Shown here in pieces: positions 53,337 to 63,439 of a DNA stretch of 64,000 bases. This stretch comes from Edaphobacter sp. 12200R-103. GTDB taxonomy: Bacteria; Acidobacteriota; Terriglobia; Terriglobales; Acidobacteriaceae. The DNA is taken from assembly GCF_010093025.1 (NCBI RefSeq), contig NZ_CP048114.1:4030001-4094000 (forward strand), given 5' to 3'. The translations under genes and the position numbers were made by a program. Each line of letters opens with the position of its first letter. Position 1 is the stretch's first letter. A model generated the notes under the pieces. It saw only the letters and a program-made list of their open reading frames with translations. It did no database searches and had not been told where the DNA came from.

Positions 53337-55223
53337 TTATTGCCCGCCTGATACGATGCCGGTCCTAGCCGATTCTATCGAAATATGGTTGGCTTCCAGC
53401 GTGGTTCCAAGCGAACGGTCAAGTTCGACTTTTGCTTTTTGATAAGCAGTCATTGCGGCTACCAGGGCCGACTCCGCTGCTGACAGGTCCCTGCGCGCCG
53501 TCAGTGTCTGGAGGTTCGATCCTGCCCCCAGTTCCTGTTCTTTGGCCGTGATGTCAAAAGTTTTCTGTGCCAGGTCACGGGCTTTCCGGGCCGAATCGAC
53601 TCGCGCTCTGCTCTGCTCCAGAGCATACTCTGCATTGCGTACCTCAATACGAATCTGCTTTTTCAGTTGCTGGAGGCGAAGTTCCGCCTGGCGGGCTTCA
53701 AGCTCGGAACGATATTGGTCCGACTTTGCGACTCGGTTGCGAAGCGGAACCTTGACGGTAAGCCCAACGAAGTAATCCGGGGCGGAGTTGTTGAAGGCAT
53801 TCTGCAGAGCGCCACCAAAACTGACAGGAGCAGTCGATGGAGGCGCCGATGGATTCTGAATGCCGGCAAGTCCGGTTCCGCCATAGTAGGCGGTCAGGGC
53901 AACAGTGGGCAAAAGTGCATTGCGAGCGGCATCCCTGCTGATGCGTCTGTTTTCAAGATCGATGTCGGACTCCGTCAACTCGATACGATCACGCAGGGCC
54001 AGGGCAATACTATCCTCGACCTGCCTATCCGCCTGCGGGTCGTTGACGGAGCTGGAGTCGGTTGGGTGGACCGGCATCGCTTCAAGGATAGGGTCGTCGA
54101 GATTCTTGGTCAGCGCATTTTTAATCAACAGTTCCTGAAACTGCAGGGCGGTTTTGGCGATCGTCAGGTCCTGTTCCCGGTTGGCGACCTCAGCCTCGTC
54201 TTTCATCACATCCATCGCGGGAATCGCCTGCAGCTGAAGTTGTTTGCGTCCGCTATCCAGGGTCTGTTTGGCAAAGTCGAGTGCACGGCTTTTGACGCCC
54301 TCGTCTTCATAAGCCGCCACAAGATCCCAGTACATATTTGCGATCTGCGTGATCGTGGTGATGACCTGAAGCTTGAACGCCTGGTCTGAAATCTTCTGGT
54401 TATTTTTTGCAATGCGGAGATAACGAAGATTGGGGCCGAACCCGAAGCCCGCCAGCAGCTGCTGCTGTACCACGACTTGATAGTAGCTGTTCAGTGTGGG
54501 ATTAAGTAGGCTGCGTGGACTGTTCGTGGTTTCGCGGTCGTTGTTGAGGGTCGCCTCGATGGTGGTGCCAGTAGGGAAGGACTGCGTATAGGTGACATTC
54601 CCGACATTCGTGTTCAGTTGCAACGTGGGAACGTTATAGAGCGAAAGGTTTGACAGCGGCTGCGTGTAATGTTCGTTGCTCAGCTTTGCCGAGATCAGGG
54701 GATCGTAAGACTGGACCGTTGTTCCCGCGCCGAGCGTCGATTGCACGAGACCCGAAGCGCCCGAACCGGCACCGCCGGCACCGCCTGAGGTCCCACCGGC
54801 TCCAGCGCCACTTGAACCAGATCCGAACCCTCCCACACCGCCCCCGGGCGTATTCTGCACAACACCTGTATTGACGCCGCGGAAGGAGGCACCGGCTCGG
54901 GTACGAAGGATATCGGCCTGCGCAATCGGAATGTTATATCTGGCAATAGCAAGGTCCAGATTGTTTTCAAGGGCAAGCGTGATCGCATCATTAAGACTAA
55001 GATCCAGCACGCCGTCATGAACCAGCGCATCGATACGCGGCGTATTGGCCAGGTTCGGCTGCGGAACCAGGGTTGCCCGGTAGGTATCCAAAGGATTGCT
55101 GGAATGCGGGATGTCCAGGCGCAGCGTTGGAGTGGGCACGTTTGTGGCTGGCGCCTGGGCCCATGACGGAACTGTAACCAGCAGAACCGCCGCACTAAAA
55201 AGCTGTGACAGGGAATTCCTCAA
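53337..55223 (-). CDS. TolC-family outer-membrane channel of the ABC efflux operon
   Basis: 628 residues, longer than the usual 430-500. Signal peptide at residues 1-22. A Gly/Ala/Ser-rich insertion (about 127-160, GGVGGFGSGSSGAGAGG) accounts for part of the extra length. The two helical repeats follow (LNDAITLALENNLDLAIARY, then VRNAEYALEQSRARVDSAR). It overlaps the ABC ATPase gene by four bases. It should provide the outer-membrane exit for substrates of the ADOP/ABC/HlyD system encoded upstream. Confidence 0.9.
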   Translation of the reverse strand: MRNSLSQLFSAAVLLVTVPSWAQAPATNVPTPTLRLDIPHSSNPLDTYRATLVPQPNLANTPRIDALVHDGVLDLSLNDAITLALENNLDLAIARYNIPIAQADILRTRAGASFRGVNTGVVQNTPGGGVGGFGSGSSGAGAGGTSGGAGGAGSGASGLVQSTLGAGTTVQSYDPLISAKLSNEHYTQPLSNLSLYNVPTLQLNTNVGNVTYTQSFPTGTTIEATLNNDRETTNSPRSLLNPTLNSYYQVVVQQQLLAGFGFGPNLRYLRIAKNNQKISDQAFKLQVITTITQIANMYWDLVAAYEDEGVKSRALDFAKQTLDSGRKQLQLQAIPAMDVMKDEAEVANREQDLTIAKTALQFQELLIKNALTKNLDDPILEAMPVHPTDSSSVNDPQADRQVEDSIALALRDRIELTESDIDLENRRISRDAARNALLPTVALTAYYGGTGLAGIQNPSAPPSTAPVSFGGALQNAFNNSAPDYFVGLTVKVPLRNRVAKSDQYRSELEARQAELRLQQLKKQIRIEVRNAEYALEQSRARVDSARKARDLAQKTFDITAKEQELGAGSNLQTLTARRDLSAAESALVAAMTAYQKAKVELDRSLGTTLEANHISIESARTGIVSGGQ

Positions 55224-55927
55224 GGCCGAACCTCCTTCACAGCATCGGCAACTTCACCCGCGGTATCGGAGTGGACCCATCCATCACGCAGCTCGATGGT
55301 GCGTGTGCCATAAGAAGCGTTCTCCTCGGAGTGGGTCACCTGAACGATCGTGGTCCCCTCATCGTTCAACTGCCGGAACATCTCCATAATCTCCTTTGCC
55401 TGTTTCGATTGCAGGTTCCCCGTAGGCTCATCGGCCAGCAGCAGCGATGGCTTGTGAATCATGGCGCGTGCGATTCCGACCAGTTGCTGCTGGCCTCCTG
55501 AAAGCTGATGCGGATAGAGGTCTTTTTTGCCGACAATATTGAAGCGATCAAGCGTATCCGCTACCAACCCTTGCCGTTCCGTCCGCGGAATATCTTTATA
55601 GGACAGAGGGAGATCGATGTTCTCAGCTACGGTGAGATCGTCCAACAGGTGATAGCTCTGAAAGACGATTCCGATGCGTTTCCTCGCCAGGTCGGCTCGC
55701 TGTTTGCGGTTCAGCGTATGAACGGCAGCATCGTCGAAGAAGAACTCTCCCCGCCACTGGTCATCGAGCATCCCAAGTACGTTCAGCAGAGATGATTTGC
55801 CGGCGCCCGAAGGTCCCATAATGGTCACGAACTCCCAAGGCTGGATGCTGAGATTCACCCGGCGAAGCACCCATGTCTCCAAGTGCCCCGTCTTGTAGCT
55901 GCGTTCAAGATTTCTTAACTCGATCAT
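55220..55927 (-). CDS. ABC transporter ATP-binding protein (LolD/MacB-type), second copy
   Basis: 235 residues. Walker A GPSGAGKSS (38-46), signature LSGGQQQL (usual R replaced by L), Walker B LLLADEPTGNL and the H-loop VTHSEENA. The DEPTGNL form and close relation to MacB/LolD ATPases fit export or lipoprotein-release type transporters. It lies 7 bases after an ADOP permease gene and probably powers it. Confidence 0.92.
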   Translation of the reverse strand: MIELRNLERSYKTGHLETWVLRRVNLSIQPWEFVTIMGPSGAGKSSLLNVLGMLDDQWRGEFFFDDAAVHTLNRKQRADLARKRIGIVFQSYHLLDDLTVAENIDLPLSYKDIPRTERQGLVADTLDRFNIVGKKDLYPHQLSGGQQQLVGIARAMIHKPSLLLADEPTGNLQSKQAKEIMEMFRQLNDEGTTIVQVTHSEENASYGTRTIELRDGWVHSDTAGEVADAVKEVRP

Positions 55928-55934
55928 CTTTATT

Positions 55935-58445
55935 TCACTCCGCTCTTAAAATCAGGGTTGGCTCCGTTTTGGCAGCTCGCTGAGCCGGTAGATAACTGGC
56001 CAGGAATGCCGTCGCCAGCATTCCCGCAGCAGCCATAGCGAAAGCTGCTACCGTGCTCGATAGCAGTACCGATGGCCCTCCACGATCCAGAAAGATAAAA
56101 CCTGCCAGCAGATTGCCAATCAGCCGTGGCAGTGCAAGGCTCGCCATCGTGCCCAATGCAAGTCCCGTGCCGGTCAGTACAAGGCCGCGGCCAAGAAAGA
56201 GCCGCAGCACCTGTTCGCGGCTTGCGCCGACTGCAAGCCTTACGCCAATCTCTCGCAGCCTCTGCGAGACCTGGTAGCTCAACAGGCCGAACAGACCAAT
56301 TGCCGTCAGCAAGAGAGCAAATCCTGCGAACGATCCTGCCATCCACGAGAAGAAGCGCGGGGCCTTAATGGTGCCGTCGATCACAGCTTGCATCGTCTTG
56401 ATCCTTGCTACCGGAATCATCGGATCAGCGGTTGCCACAGCTTGCTCCATCATCTTTGCCGCATCTTCATGGGTGCCCAGCTTGACCGCAAAGGTTGTCG
56501 GAAACCACCCATTGACAACCTTTGTCAATCCGTCAGTTGCTTGCGTGAAAGGTTCATAGACCATCGGCCGCGGACTTTCAGCCAAAGACTGAGTACGCAC
56601 GTCTGCAACGACTCCGACTACGGTTCGACGATCTTCCTTCTTGCCGCCTACGTTGACCTGCTCTCCAATGGGCGAGCGTCCCGGCCACCATCGTTGCGCC
56701 GCAGCGGCACTTATCAGCACTACAGGCGCGGAGTTCGCATTATCGCTCTCCCTCAAATCGCGTCCCATGACGACGGGGATTCCCATCGTGTGGAAGTATT
56801 TCGGCGTTACGAGCCGCAGCTCGCCGATCCTGTTCATATCGGGTTTTCCTGCCGGGCCAAGGCCTGTATTCAGACCACGATCAAGCGGCAGACCGTTAAT
56901 AGCGGCTACGCCCTTTACTCCGGGATATCTGCTCAGCTGCGCTGTCACCTCCTCGACAAACTGTGCCGTCGTGAGTGTCTTCGCGTATTTGTCGCCCTTT
57001 AGAGTCACTTGTGCAATGGCGAGCTGCTGTGGCTTCAGCCCTGTATCAACCGAGCGAAGTTTTAAAAAGCTTCCAAGTAACAGAGATGATGCAGCCAGCA
57101 ACACTGTCGCCATAGCAATCTGCATGACGATAAGAGTGCTTTCCAGGCGCGCTCCGCTTCTGGAGACACCGGTCTGCCTACTCCGCAGAGACTCCGCCGA
57201 TCCTTCTTTCAGTATTCGTGCCGCCGGTACAAGCCCGAGCAAAGCGGTCATGCCAGCTAGTCCCAGACTTATCGTAAGGATTATTCCTGTATTGCTCTTG
57301 CCCATTACGGGCATCGTCAGCGGAGATGCCGCTAGCAGAGCTGGTGTCATCGCACGCGTCAGCAGCATTCCCAGTCCAGCGCCGCCCACCGCAATCAAGG
57401 AGCTTTCGCAAAGCAGGAGTCGAAGTAGCCGGCCGCGCGTCGCTCCCAGCGAACTCCGTACCGCAAGTTCTCGCGCCCGGTGGAGACCACGCGCCGTCAT
57501 CAATCCAGCAAGGTTCAGGCATGCGATCAGCAATACCGCGATGACCGCGCCCGTGAGTGCGAGCAGGCTCGGCCGCACCCCGCTTACTTCGACATCCCGC
57601 AGCGGCCATGCTCGCAGTTCGTGAAGCAGTTTGTGTGAGGTCCACCCGCGATATCCAGGGAATTGCTGATAGAACGGCTCTTTCAGAGCATCCAGCTCCT
57701 GTTGGGCTGCCTGCAGGCCTACTCCCCGTTTTAATCGGGCCACCATGGAGTAGTTATCACCTGCGTAACCAGGATCATTCGGGCTCAGCTGCAGCGGAAG
57801 CCACATATCCACGCCTGTGCTTGTACCTCGTCCACTCTCATCTTGATTCTTCAGAGAAGGCGGCATGACGCCAGTCACTGTATAGCTGTCGCCGTTGATG
57901 TGCACAACTCTTCCTACAACAGCAGGATTTCCAGCAAAGGCACTCTGCCACAGGTTATGGCTCAATAACACTGAACGTGGACCTCCATGATGATCCTCGT
58001 CGGCAGTGAAGCCTCTCCCCAACTCCGGTTCCAGCCCCAGCGTGGGGAAATACTGGTGGTCGATACGTTTGCTCGTCACCTGCACCGCATGGCCGCCGTT
58101 GCCGCTATCTACCCAGAGATTTGCGCCACCGATGCTGTCCTCAGCCAGGCCCATGGAAGCGAAGCTATGACTATGTTCTTTTAAAAAATCTGCGGAGCTT
58201 CCCGCTTGTTCGTTATTTGGGCTTTCCTGCGGAAAGGTAAATGCGACGCCGGCGAGCCGATCAGGATCCGGATAGGGAAGGGGAGCCAGCAGCGTGCGTT
58301 GCGCGATACCCGCAATCGTGACTGTTGCACCAATAGCGAGTCCCAGCGTCAGAACCGCAGTCGCCGCGAAGCCCGGCGACCGGCGCAGTTGGCGTAAAGC
58401 AAAACGAAGGTCCTGTCCCATCGAGATGAATGGTGAACTGTTCAT
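55935..58445 (-). CDS. ADOP-family ABC permease, downstream copy
   Basis: 836 residues with the duplicated MacB-periplasmic plus FtsX-permease layout that defines acidobacterial duplicated orphan permeases. N-terminal DLRFALRQLRRSPGFAATAVLTLGLAIGA is the family motif; a MacB-like periplasmic domain follows, then three helices, a second periplasmic domain, and C-terminal helices ending YLPAQRAAKTEPTLILRAE. Most ADOPs are encoded alone; here an ATPase gene follows directly, so this one is not an orphan. Confidence 0.92.
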   Translation of the reverse strand: MNSSPFISMGQDLRFALRQLRRSPGFAATAVLTLGLAIGATVTIAGIAQRTLLAPLPYPDPDRLAGVAFTFPQESPNNEQAGSSADFLKEHSHSFASMGLAEDSIGGANLWVDSGNGGHAVQVTSKRIDHQYFPTLGLEPELGRGFTADEDHHGGPRSVLLSHNLWQSAFAGNPAVVGRVVHINGDSYTVTGVMPPSLKNQDESGRGTSTGVDMWLPLQLSPNDPGYAGDNYSMVARLKRGVGLQAAQQELDALKEPFYQQFPGYRGWTSHKLLHELRAWPLRDVEVSGVRPSLLALTGAVIAVLLIACLNLAGLMTARGLHRARELAVRSSLGATRGRLLRLLLCESSLIAVGGAGLGMLLTRAMTPALLAASPLTMPVMGKSNTGIILTISLGLAGMTALLGLVPAARILKEGSAESLRSRQTGVSRSGARLESTLIVMQIAMATVLLAASSLLLGSFLKLRSVDTGLKPQQLAIAQVTLKGDKYAKTLTTAQFVEEVTAQLSRYPGVKGVAAINGLPLDRGLNTGLGPAGKPDMNRIGELRLVTPKYFHTMGIPVVMGRDLRESDNANSAPVVLISAAAAQRWWPGRSPIGEQVNVGGKKEDRRTVVGVVADVRTQSLAESPRPMVYEPFTQATDGLTKVVNGWFPTTFAVKLGTHEDAAKMMEQAVATADPMIPVARIKTMQAVIDGTIKAPRFFSWMAGSFAGFALLLTAIGLFGLLSYQVSQRLREIGVRLAVGASREQVLRLFLGRGLVLTGTGLALGTMASLALPRLIGNLLAGFIFLDRGGPSVLLSSTVAAFAMAAAGMLATAFLASYLPAQRAAKTEPTLILRAE

Positions 58446-58472
58446 GGACGTGTTCCTTATCTGTAACGCTAT

Positions 58473-61025
58473 TTACTCGGTTCGCAGCGCCTTCACCGGA
58501 TCTGTCGATGCTGCCCGCTGAGCTGGAATCAGTCCGGCAGCGCAGGCTGCAGCGGCGAGTACAGCCACGGCAACAATCATGACAGTCGCATCGTGACCGC
58601 CTACCCCATAGAGCTGCGACTGCACAAACCGGGCGCACATCCAGGCGATCGGAATCCCAACGGCAAGTCCAATGCATGCCTGCAGCATTGCTTCGCGCAT
58701 CACCATTCCCACTACGCTGCTGCGGTTCGCCCCCAGCGCCATGCGTACCCCAATCTCCGGCGTGCGCCGCGCGACGGAATACGCCGTGACTCCATACAGC
58801 CCTACCGAAGCCAGGATCAGCGCCAGCAGGCCGAACAGCAGCGTTAGCCGTGCAATCAGTCGTTCCTGGTTGAATTGGCCGTGAATCTGGCCCGCAAAGG
58901 TGTTGAAGTTCGTCAGCGTAAGGTTGGGATTGATGTTCGCCAGGGTGCGGCGAACCTGCGACTCCAGGCCTTCGACCGAACCTTTGGTCTGCAGCATGAT
59001 GGCGCCGGCATACAGCGAACGAGTGTCGCCATCAGGGTCGGTGTGCGCCAGCTGCAGCAGCGGTCGGAAGTACATGGCCCGTGTCGGTCGCTTCAGGTCG
59101 TTGTACTTGATGTCCGATACGACTCCGACAATCTCCCAATCGCCCGCGCTCTTCATCCCCGAGATACCAAAGTGCGCGCCGAGGGGATTTTCTCCCTTGG
59201 GGAAGAACTTCTTCACAAAGGCCTCGTTCACTATGACCACAGGGGTCGAGGTGGCCGTGTCCTGCGGGGTGATGCCGCGACCGCGAATCACGCGATGGCC
59301 TACGATGTCGAAGTACTCCGGTCCTACGCGCAGCCATGAGGCGCCGACATTGGAGTTTGCGCCCGGCTCCGGCCGTCCCTGCAGAACCACACCCTCGCCC
59401 CAGTTGTTGCCTTCCAAAGGTGTGTACAGCGAAAGCGAAACGTGCTCGACGCCCGGCAACGCATGCAGGTCCTGTGTGATCTTGTCGTAGAGTCCCTGTA
59501 ATTGCTCCGGCTTGTAACCGGCGTTTTCAGGGCTGAAGTGTGCCACCAGGCGATTGGTCGTCACGACACCGAAATCCTGATTCTCCAGCTTGCTCAGGCT
59601 TTTCGCCATCAATCCCGCACCCACCAGCAGTACCAGCGACAGGGCGGCCTGCAGAATCACCAGCGACCGTTGCACCCACCCGGAGCGGTCATTCGTCGTT
59701 CGATTCGATCCCCGCAGAGCATCTGCCGGCTGCGAGTGGGAAGTGACCCACGCCGGAGCCACACCGAAGATCAGTCCCGTCAGCAGCGACAGCCCTAAGG
59801 CGAATCCCAGCACGGGTAGCGATGGACTGGCTTCGATGGGAAGGTTGTGGGCGTGCGGAAACGCCATGGCCAGCAGGATGCGGGTCCCAGCATAGGCCAC
59901 GAGGATCCCTGCAAGCCCCCCGAGACAGGACAGCACGATACTCTCGGTCAGCATCTGACGAATCAGCCGCGCTCGCTGCGCCCCCAGCGCCATGCGAATC
60001 GAAGTCTCCGCCTTGCGAGCCATGCCGCGCACCAGCACAAGATTCGCAATGTTTGCGCAGGCGATCAACAGCACCAGGGCCGAGATCGTGATCAGCATCC
60101 GCAACCCTGCGCCTACATCCTGCTGCATGTTTTCGATTCCGGCGCCGCCCGGGCTGAGCTTTACATGAGCATTTGCGAGGTTCTTGGCCTGGTCGGCTTT
60201 CTTATAGAGATCAAGGGTCGAAAGATAATTCCGCAGCGAAGCGCTCATCTTCGCCTGCAGCTGTGTGACGTCGGTGCCGGGTTTTATCCTTCCCAGCAGA
60301 TAGAGCCAGTTCGCCCCCCGGTTATGAAGCAGGCTGGTCGGATGTGCCGGTCCGAGCTGTGGCTCGAGCACCATGGGAATGTAGAAATCCGGTGGCGCAT
60401 CTGTCATGCGGTCGCCATAGAAGGCTGGAGGTGTAATGCCGAGGACCGTGACGGGATAGGTGTTCAGCACAAACGTGCTTCCCACGATGGAAGGATCTTC
60501 GGCGTAGTCGCGCTGCCAGGTCTGGTAGCTCATGACCACGCCCATCGGGGCTCCGGGCTTGTCGTCCGAAGGCACAATCAGTCGCCCCGCATAGGGCTTC
60601 AGTCCAAAGACCTGAAAATAATTTCCGGTGACCATCTCTCCGCGAGCGGCCTTTGGCAGGTCGCCCGGACGGCTGCTTCGTGCGGTGATGCCTCCCAGGC
60701 CATAGCCTGCCTGCATGGCGGCCAGATTCTCGAACTCCGACGTATTGTCGCGCAGATGCTCGTAAAGCTCGGAGGCAAAGATCGAATAGTCATTATCAGT
60801 TGGAACGCCGCCATTGACGCAGCAATCGCCACGATCGCCGACACGCACCAGCATCGAGGGATCGGCAACAGGAAGGTTCTTCATCAGAACGGCATGCACC
60901 AGCGTAAAGATCGCCGCATTTGCTCCGATGCCCAGGGCCAGCGTGATGACCGCTGTGATGGTGAATCCCGGCGCCTTCCGTAACTGGCGCAAAGCAAATC
61001 TCACGTCCTGAATCAATCGATTCAT
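58473..61025 (-). CDS. ADOP-family ABC permease, upstream copy
   Basis: 850 residues, same architecture: DVRFALRQLRKAPGFTITAVITLALGIGA at the start, two MacB-like periplasmic parts, two FtsX-type helix bundles and IPAQRAASTDPVKALRTE at the end. It is a close paralogue of the next gene, 27 bases away. GAAGG lies before the ATG. The pair may form a heterodimer or two separate homodimers served by the two ATPases. Confidence 0.92.
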   Translation of the reverse strand: MNRLIQDVRFALRQLRKAPGFTITAVITLALGIGANAAIFTLVHAVLMKNLPVADPSMLVRVGDRGDCCVNGGVPTDNDYSIFASELYEHLRDNTSEFENLAAMQAGYGLGGITARSSRPGDLPKAARGEMVTGNYFQVFGLKPYAGRLIVPSDDKPGAPMGVVMSYQTWQRDYAEDPSIVGSTFVLNTYPVTVLGITPPAFYGDRMTDAPPDFYIPMVLEPQLGPAHPTSLLHNRGANWLYLLGRIKPGTDVTQLQAKMSASLRNYLSTLDLYKKADQAKNLANAHVKLSPGGAGIENMQQDVGAGLRMLITISALVLLIACANIANLVLVRGMARKAETSIRMALGAQRARLIRQMLTESIVLSCLGGLAGILVAYAGTRILLAMAFPHAHNLPIEASPSLPVLGFALGLSLLTGLIFGVAPAWVTSHSQPADALRGSNRTTNDRSGWVQRSLVILQAALSLVLLVGAGLMAKSLSKLENQDFGVVTTNRLVAHFSPENAGYKPEQLQGLYDKITQDLHALPGVEHVSLSLYTPLEGNNWGEGVVLQGRPEPGANSNVGASWLRVGPEYFDIVGHRVIRGRGITPQDTATSTPVVIVNEAFVKKFFPKGENPLGAHFGISGMKSAGDWEIVGVVSDIKYNDLKRPTRAMYFRPLLQLAHTDPDGDTRSLYAGAIMLQTKGSVEGLESQVRRTLANINPNLTLTNFNTFAGQIHGQFNQERLIARLTLLFGLLALILASVGLYGVTAYSVARRTPEIGVRMALGANRSSVVGMVMREAMLQACIGLAVGIPIAWMCARFVQSQLYGVGGHDATVMIVAVAVLAAAACAAGLIPAQRAASTDPVKALRTE

Positions 61026-61062
61026 GGCCTTCTCCCTTCCTATGGGCGCCTGCCCGCTCTGG

Positions 61063-61422
61063 TCAGATCGCTATACGAACTTCCGGAGCGAAGGTGCGAA
61101 GTCTGTCAGGCTGCACGACACGCAACAGGGCATGCACAGTGGTCGCCGGTACGCTCAGCTCCATGGAGTAATCGCGCAACCCGACAATCACCGTTACCCC
61201 CGGAACATTTACCGGGCAATCGGACTGCGCATACATCCTGCGAATAGGGTCAAGCTGTGCCTCCGTCCTATGGGCAATCAGCTGTAAGCTATCTCCGTCG
61301 GCGCGGCAAAAGATCGCTCCCCGAACTCCGATGCACAACACAATCAGCAGCAGGACACATGCGGTAAACGCCGGCATCTCACGACGAATCTCTCTCGCTT
61401 CCTGAATCACTTCACGGATCAT
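61063..61422 (-). CDS. Small single-helix membrane protein of the efflux operon
   Basis: 119 residues. An amphipathic N-terminus (MIREVIQEAREIRREMP) is followed by one membrane helix (about 19-37, FTACVLLLIVLCIGV) and a periplasmic C-terminal domain with two cysteines (SDCPVN and an IFC at the helix end). The ATG is preceded by GGCGGAGG and begins 3 bases after the ABC ATPase stop, supporting a real gene. I do not recognise the family; an accessory subunit of the transporter is plausible. Confidence 0.75.
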   Translation of the reverse strand: MIREVIQEAREIRREMPAFTACVLLLIVLCIGVRGAIFCRADGDSLQLIAHRTEAQLDPIRRMYAQSDCPVNVPGVTVIVGLRDYSMELSVPATTVHALLRVVQPDRLRTFAPEVRIAI

Positions 61423-61424
61423 GA

Positions 61425-62135
61425 CTATGCCTCCGCCATTAGCTGGCTCAGCTCTCCCTCTGCAACAACCTTGCCGTCGAACAGGTGAATCTGCCTCTCC
61501 GCATGCGCCGCAAACCGCGGATCATGTGTCACCATGCAGATCGTCGCGCCCTCGTCGTGCAGCTCTTTCAGCAGCTTCATCACAGCCTCGCCGTTCTTCG
61601 AATCCAGGTTTCCGGTAGGCTCATCGGCCAGCAGAATCGATGGCGAACCCGCCAGCGCTCTAGCAACCGCAACGCGCTGCTGCTGACCGCCGGAGAGCTG
61701 TGCCGGATAATGCCGCATGCGATGCGCCATGTTCACGCGCTCCAGCGACTCCTGCACTCTCTTCTTGCGCTCTGCTGCCGGCATACCGGTGCGATATGTC
61801 AGCGGCAGCTCGACATTTTCAGCAACGCTCAAATCGCCAATCAGGTTGAAGCTCTGGAAGATGAATCCGATCTCCTGGTTGCGAATGCGTGAGCGATCGG
61901 CAAAGTCGAGATTCGCGACCTCTTTGCCATTCAGCTGATACCGTCCCGCAGTCGGCGTATCCAGCAGGCCGATGATCGACAGCAGTGTCGACTTGCCGCA
62001 GCCCGACGGCCCTGACATCGCGACATACTCGCCACGCCCAATCTGCAGGTGCACGCCCGAAAGCGCATGCGTCTCAATCTCGTCGGTATAAAAGACCTTC
62101 GTCAGCTGCTCGATCTCGATAATCTGTTCCGCCAT
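61425..62135 (-). CDS. ABC transporter ATP-binding protein (MacB/LolD-type), first copy
   Basis: 236 residues from ATG 62135, preceded by AAGGAGAGAG. Walker A GPSGCGKST, Q-loop region FIFQSFNLI, signature LSGGQQQRVAVARAL, Walker B ILLADEPTGNLDS and switch His VTHDPRF are all canonical. The open frame continues upstream to 62198, but that start lacks a ribosome site. It sits between the adaptor gene and the small membrane protein and likely drives the upstream ADOP permease. Confidence 0.94.
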   Translation of the reverse strand: MAEQIIEIEQLTKVFYTDEIETHALSGVHLQIGRGEYVAMSGPSGCGKSTLLSIIGLLDTPTAGRYQLNGKEVANLDFADRSRIRNQEIGFIFQSFNLIGDLSVAENVELPLTYRTGMPAAERKKRVQESLERVNMAHRMRHYPAQLSGGQQQRVAVARALAGSPSILLADEPTGNLDSKNGEAVMKLLKELHDEGATICMVTHDPRFAAHAERQIHLFDGKVVAEGELSQLMAEA

Positions 62136-62164
62136 TCGCTCTCTCCTTTTGGTTGCGTCTGCCC

Positions 62165-63424
62165 TTACTCCAGGCGAATCCTGTCTGTGTTGTCCCATCG
62201 GCTCATGTCCGACAGAATGACCGTGTCTCCTGCCTGCAACCCTTCCAGCACCTGAATTGCATTGACTGAAGCCTTCCCGACCTTCACGGGGACCCTTACT
62301 GCCGTCTTGCCATCCGGGCTCAGCTTGAACAGGCTGATGGTGCTGTTTTCATTTCCAAATGCGGGCCGGCCTACGTACAGCACGTTCGCCATGCGATCCA
62401 GGTCGATCGTCCCGTCCACACTCAGGTCGGGCCGCGCTCCCTGCGGCAAAGTACCTGCCAGTTCTACGTCAACCGTCACGGTTCCGTTCACAACCGCGGG
62501 ATCAATTCGCATCACCTTGCCCTCGATGACGCCGTTATGCGTGTCGATCTCCGATGGCTGGCCGATCTGGATATCCCTTGCCTGCGTCTCCGCAATCTTC
62601 AGGCTCGCCTTCAACTGGTCTGGCTGGACCACCTTCGCGAGAGTGGTTCCCGGTGCCACATGCTCACCCACCTGATGCGGAAGATCGACCAGAACACCGC
62701 TGATACCGGCCTTCACGCTCAAAGCATCCTGCTGCCTCTGCTTCAACGCCAGCAGAGCCTCCGCCTGCTCCACCTTGGTCTGCTGCACTGCAACTTGCGT
62801 CGCAATCGCCCTCTCATTGACCGTCAGGCGTTGTTTCTCAATGGAGTCGCGGGTCGTCAACTCGTCCGCCTTGCCCTTCGAGGCGTTGTAGGTCAGTCCG
62901 CTGATCACGCCAAGCTCGTAGAGCGACTTATCCGTCTGCGCCTGCAGCTTCGCCTGGTTATAGTCCGCCTGGACGGTGGCGGCCCCGGCCTTCTGGGTCA
63001 TCAGGTCACTGTCCAGCTTCGCCTTCACATTCATCAGATCGGTCTGCGCCGCCTTCAGCTGAAGCTGCGCATCCAGCAACTCCTGCTGCAGCGTGGGATC
63101 CACCAGGTCCATGAGCACGGTGTTCGGCTCGACTTTAGCGCCTGGCAACACGCGGATGCGAACGACCGTCGCCTCGGTTTCAGCGGGAATCAGACGAATA
63201 CGATCTTCACGGGGAACAAGAGAACCAGGTCCGCGAACCTGTCGCAGCAGGGGCCCTTGCTTGACCGTATCGGTCCACACCGTTGCGCGATCTACCGTGG
63301 GAGCTGCTGGCTTGAGCCGCGAGACGGCGAAGGCCGCCACTCCCAGCACAACTAAGCCGATTCCGCCAACGATCCACTGGCGTCGAATCTTCTTCCGCTT
63401 GATATCAGGTCTCTGGATGTCCAT
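62165..63424 (-). CDS. HlyD/MacA-type periplasmic adaptor
   Basis: 419 residues. Basic N-terminus (IKRKKIRRQW), one membrane helix (about 18-35), then a biotinyl-lipoyl half, a coiled coil of about 140 residues (QLQLKAAQTDLMNVKAKLDS through QVAVQQTKVEQAEALLALK), the second lipoyl half (GISGVLVDLPHQVGEHVAPG), beta-barrel and membrane-proximal domains. It is the first gene of the nine-gene operon. The expected transcription start of the sigma-54 promoter lies only about 6 bases before its ATG and no Shine-Dalgarno is visible, so it may be read from a leaderless message. Confidence 0.92.
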   Translation of the reverse strand: MDIQRPDIKRKKIRRQWIVGGIGLVVLGVAAFAVSRLKPAAPTVDRATVWTDTVKQGPLLRQVRGPGSLVPREDRIRLIPAETEATVVRIRVLPGAKVEPNTVLMDLVDPTLQQELLDAQLQLKAAQTDLMNVKAKLDSDLMTQKAGAATVQADYNQAKLQAQTDKSLYELGVISGLTYNASKGKADELTTRDSIEKQRLTVNERAIATQVAVQQTKVEQAEALLALKQRQQDALSVKAGISGVLVDLPHQVGEHVAPGTTLAKVVQPDQLKASLKIAETQARDIQIGQPSEIDTHNGVIEGKVMRIDPAVVNGTVTVDVELAGTLPQGARPDLSVDGTIDLDRMANVLYVGRPAFGNENSTISLFKLSPDGKTAVRVPVKVGKASVNAIQVLEGLQAGDTVILSDMSRWDNTDRIRLE

Positions 63425-63439
63425 GACATACAGAACAAT

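Noticed and set aside
59847-60983. 378-codon plus-strand frame opposite the ADOP permease
   Set aside because: Shadow of the permease; no recognisable domain.
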